Below are positions 1 to 5,593 of a stretch of DNA of 6,187 bases, piece by piece (position 1 is the first letter of the stretch; the number at the start of each line of letters is the position of its first letter). The DNA comes from CAZDRB01 sp964507925 (GTDB lineage: Bacteria; Patescibacteriota; Microgenomatia; UBA1400; UBA12108). The stretch covers positions 1-6,187 of the forward strand of contig CAZDRB010000038.1 in the NCBI GenBank assembly GCA_964507925.1. The letters run 5' to 3'. A program made the translations under genes and the position numbers. The notes beneath the pieces were generated by a model, which worked only from the letters and a program-made list of their open reading frames with translations, had not been told where the DNA came from and did no database searches.

Positions 1-1
1 T

Positions 2-1963
2 GCCAATTCTTGGGTCGCAGTCAGGAGCTCCGCAACCGCCGAGGACTTGCCTCAAGCTTCCTTTGCCGGTCAGCAGGAGACTTATCTTAATATCCGAGGG
101 GACGCCTCGCTCCTCGTTCACGTGCGCCGTGCTTGGGCCAGTCTGTTTGAACCCCGCGCGATCTACTATCGAGTTCAGCAAAAATTTGACCACTTCAAGG
201 TAGCTCTTGCCGTCCCCGTGCAAAAGATGGTTCAGTCTGATGTCTCCGGAATCATGTTTACCATCAACCCCGTCACAAACGACAAAACCAAGATCATTGT
301 CGAGGCGATCTGGGGGCTTGGCGAAAAAATTGTCCAGGGTGCAATCACCCCCGATCACTACGAGGTAGACAAGGCCTCGCTCAAAATCGTCTCAGCAAAA
401 TCTGTCCCCCAAACTATCGAGATGGTCAGGTCAGGCGAGGGTAATACCGACCGCAAAGTGCCCAAGTCCCGGCAAAACAAGAGGAAGCTCACCGACAAAC
501 AAGTCGAGGAGGTAGCCAAGCTCGGAAAAAAGCTTCACCAGCACTACTTTTTCCCCCAAGATTCCGAGTGGGCAATCGAAAACGGCAAGCTCTACGTTGT
601 CCAGACTCGCCCGATCACAACCGTCGAGGCAACCACAGCCAAAAATGACGCTCGAGAAGTTCAAAAAAAATCTATCTCTGGCAAACTTATTCTCGAAGGC
701 GAGCCCGCAAGTCCTGGGATAGTCACGGGGATCGTAAATATCCTCAAGTCAGCCAAAGATATCAACAAGATCAAGCGCGGTGATATTCTCGTGACCGACA
801 TGACTACACCAGACTTTGTTCCCGCTATGAAAAAGGCGGTTGCGATCGTCACAAACAAAGGGGGTCAGACCAGCCACGCAGCAATCGTGAGTCGCGAGCT
901 AGGCGTGCCGTGTGTAGTAGGTACTAAGACAGCGACCAAAACTCTCAAGCAAGGTCACGTCATTACGGTCGACGGCGCCTCAGGCAAGATCTATCAAAGC
1001 TCGCTCAAGCCCTCCTCAGTGAGCACTACTGCACCCGAGCCTGTGTATTTTACCTCTGACAAGCCGGCTCTAAAAACTGCTACCAAAGTCTATGTCAATC
1101 TTGGCGAGCCCGAACTCGCAGGTGAAATCGCCAAAGGGAGTGTCGATGGCGTCGGACTTCTCCGAGCCGAGTTTATGATGGCCGGCATTGGGATTCATCC
1201 CAAAAAACTCATCAAAGACAAAAAAGCCCACGTCTTTGTAAACTCCCTCGCCGAGGGCATGGCCAAGATTTGCTCGGCTTTTGGCGAACGACCAGTCATT
1301 TACCGCGCCTCAGACTTCAAGACCAACGAATATCGACATCTCAAGGGAGGGGAGGACTACGAACCAGAGGAGCCCAACCCCATGCTTGGCTACCGAGGTG
1401 CCTATCGCTACATTCACGACCCCAAGGTTTTTGAGCTAGAACTCGAAGCAATCAAAAAAGTGAGAAACGAAATGGGCCTCAAAAATCTCTGGCTCATGAT
1501 CCCTTTTGTCAGAAACGTTCGCGAAATGCAGGAAGTCAAAAAAATCGTGGTTGCGGCCGGCTTGTCCCGCAGTCCGAGTTTTAAACTCTGGATGATGGTC
1601 GAGATCCCCGTTAATGTTATCCTCCTTGACACCTTCATCGACGTCGGTATTGACGGCGTCTCAGTAGGCACGAACGACCTCACTATGCTTATGCTTGGAA
1701 CCGACCGCGACAACGAGAGTGTCGCCGCCGACTATGACGAGCGAAACCCAGCAGTCCTTTGGGCGCTTCAGCACATAATCCGTACAGCTCACAAACGAGG
1801 CGTCACCGTCTCGGTGTGTGGCCAAGCACCAAGCACCTATCCAGACTTTGCCGAGTTTTTGTGCCGCGAAGGAGTCACGAGTGTCTCAGTTACCCCAGAT
1901 GTCCTCGAAAAGACCCGCGAAGTAATCTACAAAACTGAGCACAAGCTTATCTCTCGCCGTTAA
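2..1963 (+). CDS. ppsA: Phosphoenolpyruvate synthase (pyruvate, water dikinase), 5'-truncated by the window edge
   Basis: PpsA interconverts pyruvate + ATP + H2O and PEP + AMP + phosphate in the cytoplasm through a phosphohistidine. The frame is open from position 2, where it already reads VAVRSSATAEDL, so the TTG at 47 is an internal Leu and the true start is off-window. E. coli PpsA is about 792 aa; 653 codons are present, so roughly 120 N-terminal residues are missing. Domains in fragment numbering: ATP-binding PPDK-N domain (about 1-205, with SFAGQQETYL, the WGLGE segment and a closing QTRPITT); swivelling phosphohistidine domain (about 225-340, GGQTSHAAIVSRELG, His292 at nt 875-877); C-terminal PEP/pyruvate TIM barrel (about 360-645, GVGLLRAEF, RASDFKTNEY, NPMLGYRGA, VGTNDLTML, and SVCGQAPS with the catalytic Cys606 at nt 1817-1819). 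All expected catalytic motifs are intact. It is followed after 30 nt by eno on the same strand, probably co-transcribed. Some genomes use this enzyme towards pyruvate in place of pyruvate kinase; the direction cannot be read from the sequence. Confidence 0.96.
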   Translation, partial: ANSWVAVRSSATAEDLPQASFAGQQETYLNIRGDASLLVHVRRAWASLFEPRAIYYRVQQKFDHFKVALAVPVQKMVQSDVSGIMFTINPVTNDKTKIIVEAIWGLGEKIVQGAITPDHYEVDKASLKIVSAKSVPQTIEMVRSGEGNTDRKVPKSRQNKRKLTDKQVEEVAKLGKKLHQHYFFPQDSEWAIENGKLYVVQTRPITTVEATTAKNDAREVQKKSISGKLILEGEPASPGIVTGIVNILKSAKDINKIKRGDILVTDMTTPDFVPAMKKAVAIVTNKGGQTSHAAIVSRELGVPCVVGTKTATKTLKQGHVITVDGASGKIYQSSLKPSSVSTTAPEPVYFTSDKPALKTATKVYVNLGEPELAGEIAKGSVDGVGLLRAEFMMAGIGIHPKKLIKDKKAHVFVNSLAEGMAKICSAFGERPVIYRASDFKTNEYRHLKGGEDYEPEEPNPMLGYRGAYRYIHDPKVFELELEAIKKVRNEMGLKNLWLMIPFVRNVREMQEVKKIVVAAGLSRSPSFKLWMMVEIPVNVILLDTFIDVGIDGVSVGTNDLTMLMLGTDRDNESVAADYDERNPAVLWALQHIIRTAHKRGVTVSVCGQAPSTYPDFAEFLCREGVTSVSVTPDVLEKTREVIYKTEHKLISRR

Positions 1964-1990
1964 CTATGAACTATTTACTATTTACTAACT
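1963..1990 (+). repeat. Four 7-nt tandem units in the ppsA-eno spacer
   Basis: The spacer is made of units ACTATGA, ACTATTT, ACTATTT, ACTAACT. The middle two are identical and the outer two are diverged. The only G is in the ATG of a tiny ORF, so no Shine-Dalgarno site for eno exists here. It could be slippage-derived sequence, an AT-rich unstructured ribosome entry region, or a weak promoter (TACTAT at 1976-1981 is a poor -10 match). No function can be assigned. Confidence 0.6.
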
Positions 1991-1992
1991 AA
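1966..1992 (+). other. Possible 8-codon minicistron between ppsA and eno
   Basis: ATG at 1966 opens two bases after the ppsA stop and reads MNYLLFTN before TAA at 1990-1992, one base before the eno ATG. The placement would suit termination-reinitiation coupling from ppsA into eno. The ORF is short, has no ribosome binding site and consists almost entirely of the tandem repeat, so chance is a strong alternative. It is listed because of its exact fit between the two genes, not because translation is shown. Confidence 0.15.
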
Positions 1993-1993
1993 C

Positions 1994-3244
1994 ATGCCAA
2001 AAATTACTCGTATCATCGCCCGCGAAATCCTTGATTCTCGCGCAAATCCCACCCTCGAAGTCTCGGTCATGACCGACTCCGGCGCATATGGTACAGCCTC
2101 TGTCCCCTCAGGTGCAAGCACCGGCAAAAACGAAGATGTCGAGCTCAGAGACGGCGACCCCAAACGCTACGGAGGCAAAGGTGTCCTAAAAGCAATAGAC
2201 AATGTTGTCAATGTTATCTCACCCAAGCTCATCAACCAAAATGTAGTTGAGCAAGAAAAAATAGACCAAATTATGCTCGAGCTCGACGGCACGAGCAATC
2301 AAAGTCGTCTTGGAGCCAACTCTATTCTTGCGCTTTCGATCGCTTGTCTCAAGGCTTCTGCAAGTAGTTACAAGCTACCGCTTTTTAAATACATTGCCTC
2401 TCGCTACCGCTCAGGGGCAAATCTAAAAGTTCCCGGTCCTATCTTTAACCTAATTAACGGGGGCAAACACGGCGCTGGCAACCTAGATTTTCAGGAATTT
2501 CATATTATCCCGTCAACCAAAATGGCCTTTAGCGAGGCCCTTCGTGCTGGTGCCGAGACTTGGTATAACCTCAAGCAAGAACTTATTCACCGCAACGCGG
2601 TCCACAGCGTCGGCGACGAAGGAGGGTTTGCTCCCAATCTCTTTACCAATGCTGATGCTCTAGAAATTATGGCCCTCGTCATCAAAAACTCGAGTTACAG
2701 GCTTGGCCAAGATCTTTTTCTCGGTCTTGACGTCGCCGCCGACGAATTTTTTCATGACGGTAAATATCATATCAAAGACTCTCCCAAACCCCTTGACCAA
2801 GATGGTCTAATCTCCCTATATCAAAAATTGGTTCAAGATTACGGACTTCTAGGCATCGAGGATCCCCTTGAACAAGAAGACTGGGCAGGCTGGAGCAAGC
2901 TATTAAAATCGCTTCCAACTGGCATCATGATCATCGCTGATGACCTAGTCACAACCAACCCCAAACAACTTCAAAAAGCGATCGATAACAAAAGTGCCTC
3001 AGCCGTCATCGTCAAGCCCAATCAAATCGGAACCATCACAGAGACGGTTGAACTTATGCAGCTTGCAGCCAAAAACAACATAACAACAATAGCCTCGCAT
3101 CGCTCCGGAGAGACAAATGACTCATTTATTGCTGATTTTGCGGTTGGAATGGGGGCAAACTACGCCAAGTTTGGTGCTCCCGTCAGAGGGGAACGTGTCG
3201 CCAAGTACAATCGACTTTTGGAAATAGAGTCATATCTACTATGA
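1994..3244 (+). CDS. eno: Enolase (phosphopyruvate hydratase)
   Basis: Cytoplasmic Mg-dependent enzyme that interconverts 2-phosphoglycerate and PEP. Its 416 aa are close to the usual 415-435. The N-terminal capping domain (about 1-130) opens with REILDSRANPTLEV and carries the mobile catalytic loop PSGASTG. The barrel domain follows with the expected residues: His159 in GGKHGAG, Glu168 in FQEF, general-acid Glu209 in GDEGGFAPN, metal ligands Asp246 (LGLD), Glu289 (GIEDP) and Asp317 (IADDL), the catalytic base Lys341 (VKPNQIGT), His369-Arg370-Ser371 (SHRSGET), and Lys392 (YAKFGAP) before GERVAKYNRLLEIE. Minor departures from the common bacterial consensus are VKPNQIG for LKVNQIG and DDLVTTN for DDLFVTN. 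ATG 1994 is the only reasonable start, because an in-frame TGA lies at 1967-1969. There is no Shine-Dalgarno sequence. Its stop overlaps the gpmI start as ATGA (3241-3244), implying translational coupling with the enzyme of the adjacent pathway step. Confidence 0.97.
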   Translation: MPKITRIIAREILDSRANPTLEVSVMTDSGAYGTASVPSGASTGKNEDVELRDGDPKRYGGKGVLKAIDNVVNVISPKLINQNVVEQEKIDQIMLELDGTSNQSRLGANSILALSIACLKASASSYKLPLFKYIASRYRSGANLKVPGPIFNLINGGKHGAGNLDFQEFHIIPSTKMAFSEALRAGAETWYNLKQELIHRNAVHSVGDEGGFAPNLFTNADALEIMALVIKNSSYRLGQDLFLGLDVAADEFFHDGKYHIKDSPKPLDQDGLISLYQKLVQDYGLLGIEDPLEQEDWAGWSKLLKSLPTGIMIIADDLVTTNPKQLQKAIDNKSASAVIVKPNQIGTITETVELMQLAAKNNITTIASHRSGETNDSFIADFAVGMGANYAKFGAPVRGERVAKYNRLLEIESYLL

Positions 3245-4866
3245 AGAGATCACGTGTCGTTTTAGTCATTCTTGACGGATGGGGCAACGGACCCGTCTAC
3301 GAAGGGAACGCTATAAAACTGGCAAGTACCCCAACCTATGACAAGCTAATCTCAACTTTTCCTCACACCGAGCTCGCCGCATCAGGAGAATCGGTTGGAC
3401 TCCCAAAAGGCGAGGCTGGCAATACCGAAACTGGGCACCTCAACCTTGGTGCCGGACGCATTGTCTATCAAGATCTACCTCGAATCAACATGGCAATATC
3501 TTCAGGCAGCTTTTTCGAAAACAAAGCTCTTCTAAAAGCCGTTGAAAATTCGAGGAAGCATGGCTCCAATTTTCACATCATGGGCCTTATCGGTCAGGGT
3601 GGAGTTCACTCGAGTAATGATCATCTCTACGCCTTACTGGCTTTTTGTAAAAAACAAAAACTTGCCGAGGTCTATTTACACTTAATTACCGACGGACGAG
3701 ACTCCGCTCCAACCTCGTCATCTACCTATCTCAAAGAGGTTGAAAAAGAAATCAAAGAAATTGGGATCGGCCAAATTGCAACGGTCATGGGACGCTACTA
3801 CGCGATGGATCGAGATCATCGCTGGGAGCGTATTCAGGTTGCCTACTCAGGGATTGTCGAGGGGGTAGGAGAACAAACTAACAATCTTCTCGAAACAATA
3901 AAATCTCGGCACGAAAGTGGCGAAAACGACGAATTTATCAAACCTATCTTGCCGCTTGTCAACGGCCAGGTCCTACCCAGAATCAAGTCCAGGGACAGCG
4001 TCGTCTTTTACAACTATCGCATCGACCGCCCCCGTGAGCTTACTCGCGCACTCACCCTGTCCGACGAGGATTTTGTACACTTAGGTGATTCATTTGATCC
4101 TTATCAGATCAAGTATCAACCAACCCATTTGGCTCCAAAGTCCAGTCCCACAAAAATCTTTGCTAGACCAACTAGGCCACAAGATCTATGTTTCGTCACC
4201 ATGACTGAGTACGAAAAAGACTTGCCAGTCGAGATCGCTTTTCCTCCCGAGTTTGTCGAGATGCCCTTGTCTCGCGTCATTGCCTTGTCTGGCAAAAGAC
4301 AGCTCAAACTTGCCGAAAGCGAAAAAGAGCGCTTTGTGACTTATTACTTTAATGGCCAAAGGGAGCTGTCTTTTCCGGGGGAAGACGTCAAGATCACCCC
4401 TTCACCAAAGGTCGCAACCTATGACCTTCAGCCCGAAATGTCTGGAGAAGAACAAACCAAAAAACTCCTCGCAGCCATGAAAGCCGATCTCTACGACCTC
4501 ATTGTCATCAACTATCCCAATCCCGACATGGTCGCCCACACTGGCAATCTCGAGGCTACAATCAAAGCTTGTAGCTATATCGATACTTGCCTCGAGCTCA
4601 TCTATCAGGAGGCCATGAAAGAGGACGATCTTACCGTTTTGATTACCGCCGATCATGGCAACGCCGAAGAATTAATCAATCTCAAGCACGGAGGTGTTGA
4701 TACCGAACACTCCGACTTCCCCGTGCCACTTCTTGTTGTCGGTAAGCAGTTTTTAAACAAGGGTAAATATCTCAACAAAGGCGTTCTTGGAGATGTAGCC
4801 CCAACTATTCTCAAACTGCTTGGTTTGACTCAGCCTGCCTCCATGACCGGCCATTCACTGCTTTGA
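3241..4866 (+). CDS. gpmI: 2,3-bisphosphoglycerate-independent phosphoglycerate mutase, Thr at the nucleophile position
   Basis: Interconverts 3- and 2-phosphoglycerate through a phosphoenzyme. It belongs to the alkaline phosphatase superfamily and needs two metal ions, usually Mn. The 541 aa exceed the usual 510-515. Family residues seen: Asp12 (LDGWG), His123 (GGVHSS), Arg153-Asp154 (DGRD), Arg185 and Arg191 (GRYYAMDR), Arg260 and Arg263 (YRIDRPREL), Lys362 (ESEKERF), Asp429 and His433 (NPDMVAHTG), Asp471-His472 (TADHGN) and His490 (DTEHSD). The phosphatase domain is split around the inserted transferase domain (roughly 75-335). The serine nucleophile expected in GNSEVGH is Thr62 here (GNTETGH, codon ACC at 3424-3426). 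Residue numbers match the Geobacillus enzyme up to 191 and then run about 26 ahead from Lys362, showing an insertion near residues 280-315. The start overlaps eno by 4 nt with no clear Shine-Dalgarno sequence, suggesting reinitiation. The 3' end overlaps convergent rsmI by 12 bp, leaving no room for a separate terminator. The family assignment is firm; whether the Thr enzyme works as a mutase is inferred from operon position. Confidence 0.95.
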   Translation: MKRSRVVLVILDGWGNGPVYEGNAIKLASTPTYDKLISTFPHTELAASGESVGLPKGEAGNTETGHLNLGAGRIVYQDLPRINMAISSGSFFENKALLKAVENSRKHGSNFHIMGLIGQGGVHSSNDHLYALLAFCKKQKLAEVYLHLITDGRDSAPTSSSTYLKEVEKEIKEIGIGQIATVMGRYYAMDRDHRWERIQVAYSGIVEGVGEQTNNLLETIKSRHESGENDEFIKPILPLVNGQVLPRIKSRDSVVFYNYRIDRPRELTRALTLSDEDFVHLGDSFDPYQIKYQPTHLAPKSSPTKIFARPTRPQDLCFVTMTEYEKDLPVEIAFPPEFVEMPLSRVIALSGKRQLKLAESEKERFVTYYFNGQRELSFPGEDVKITPSPKVATYDLQPEMSGEEQTKKLLAAMKADLYDLIVINYPNPDMVAHTGNLEATIKACSYIDTCLELIYQEAMKEDDLTVLITADHGNAEELINLKHGGVDTEHSDFPVPLLVVGKQFLNKGKYLNKGVLGDVAPTILKLLGLTQPASMTGHSLL

Positions 4867-5559
4867 CACCACTAAGACCAGCTCACCCTTTACCTTCGAT
4901 TTTGCATATTTCTCGATTAACCCGCTCACACTCGCCTCAACTCGCTCCTCATACTGCTTAGTCAGCTCTCGCATCAAAACGCAACTCACTTCACCCATGA
5001 CTTCTTTGATCAAGTTTAGATCCTTTACTAGCCGGTGTGGCGACACGTAGAGGACTAGCCGTGTTGATGGGAGCTCTCTCATGAGCGCCAAGCTCGAGCG
5101 CAATATTTTTGTTGCCTTGCCACTAGTTTTTGGCAAAAAACCGAGGTAAAGCGCAATCTCGCCTCCGACTCCAGAATAGGGGAGCGCCGTCGTCAAGGCC
5201 GTTGGTCCTGGTATCACTTTTACTTCATATCCTGCATTCAGGCATTCTCTAATTGCTCGGTACCCAGGATCAGAGATAGCCGGCATCCCAGCATCAGTAA
5301 CTAGTCCTACCTTGACCCCCTCACCAACCATCCTCACTAGCTCCTGATAAATGTGGTCTTCGTTAAACTCGTTATACGGGATATAGCGTGGCTTTCGAGC
5401 AACAAGGCCCTTTGCGAGCAAAGAATTAACAAGCTTAGAACTCACTCGACTATCCTCACAAAACAAAACTTCTACCTCTTCAAGTACTCTAATTTGCCTA
5501 AGTGTCACGTCCTCTAAGTTACCTATGGGAGTTCCGATCACATATAGGGTATTTGTCAT
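4855..5559 (-). CDS. rsmI: 16S rRNA (cytidine-1402-2'-O)-methyltransferase RsmI, short form
   Basis: RsmI uses S-adenosylmethionine to 2'-O-methylate C1402 in the decoding centre of 16S rRNA. It belongs to the tetrapyrrole-methylase (SPOUT-unrelated) fold. Motifs in order: GTPIGNLEDVTLR (9-21), CEDSR (34-38), TDAGMPAISDPGY (88-100), VIPGPTALTTAL (115-126), LGFLPK (139-144), YVSPHRL (171-177, usually YESPHR), RELTKQYEE (197-205, usually RELTKxHEE) and the closing KGELVLVVS (224-232). At 234 aa it ends right after the catalytic fold, whereas E. coli RsmI is about 286 aa with a C-terminal extension. ATG at 5559 is the sole candidate start, since the same frame meets TAG at 5583-5581 with no other start codon between. 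No Shine-Dalgarno sequence precedes it. It is divergent from the dedA-like gene across 34 nt, and its stop codon lies inside the end of gpmI. Confidence 0.95.
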   Translation of the reverse strand: MTNTLYVIGTPIGNLEDVTLRQIRVLEEVEVLFCEDSRVSSKLVNSLLAKGLVARKPRYIPYNEFNEDHIYQELVRMVGEGVKVGLVTDAGMPAISDPGYRAIRECLNAGYEVKVIPGPTALTTALPYSGVGGEIALYLGFLPKTSGKATKILRSSLALMRELPSTRLVLYVSPHRLVKDLNLIKEVMGEVSCVLMRELTKQYEERVEASVSGLIEKYAKSKVKGELVLVVSKQ

Positions 5560-5587
5560 TGTGTAATTGTAGCATTCGAGCTAAACT
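5559..5587 (+). promoter_or_regulatory. Putative promoter of the dedA-like gene
   Basis: TTGTGT (5559-5564; TTG matches the -35 consensus) is separated by 17 nt from TAAACT (5582-5587; four of six to TATAAT). The ATG at 5594 is the seventh base after the hexamer, again predicting a leaderless start. The match is weaker than for the rsmI promoter, and the two overlap. Confidence 0.3.
5566..5574 (-). promoter_or_regulatory. Putative extended -10 promoter of rsmI, predicting a leaderless transcript
   Basis: On the minus strand the sequence reads TGC-TACAAT. The TACAAT hexamer (5571-5566) matches TATAAT at five of six bases, with the TG of an extended -10 at 5574-5573. No good -35 is present (TCCATT at the 17-nt spacing). 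The A of the rsmI ATG (5559) is the seventh base after the hexamer, the usual place for transcription to start, so the mRNA would begin at or within a base of the start codon. Confidence 0.5.
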
Positions 5588-5593
5588 AAATGG

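Noticed and set aside
47..49. TTG at 47 as the ppsA start codon
   Set aside because: The same frame upstream to position 2 reads VAVRSSATAED, a core PEP synthase motif, so this TTG is an internal Leu codon.
1414..1713. 99-codon minus-strand ORF inside ppsA, with similar minus-strand ORFs inside ppsA, eno, gpmI and dedA
   Set aside because: They are antisense to strongly conserved coding sequence and show no domain or plausible start context. They are explained by the codon bias of the real genes.
4840..4900. Bidirectional terminator at the gpmI/rsmI junction
   Set aside because: I could not find an inverted repeat of useful length followed by a T run on either strand. Short pairings such as around ACCGGCC are too small to call.
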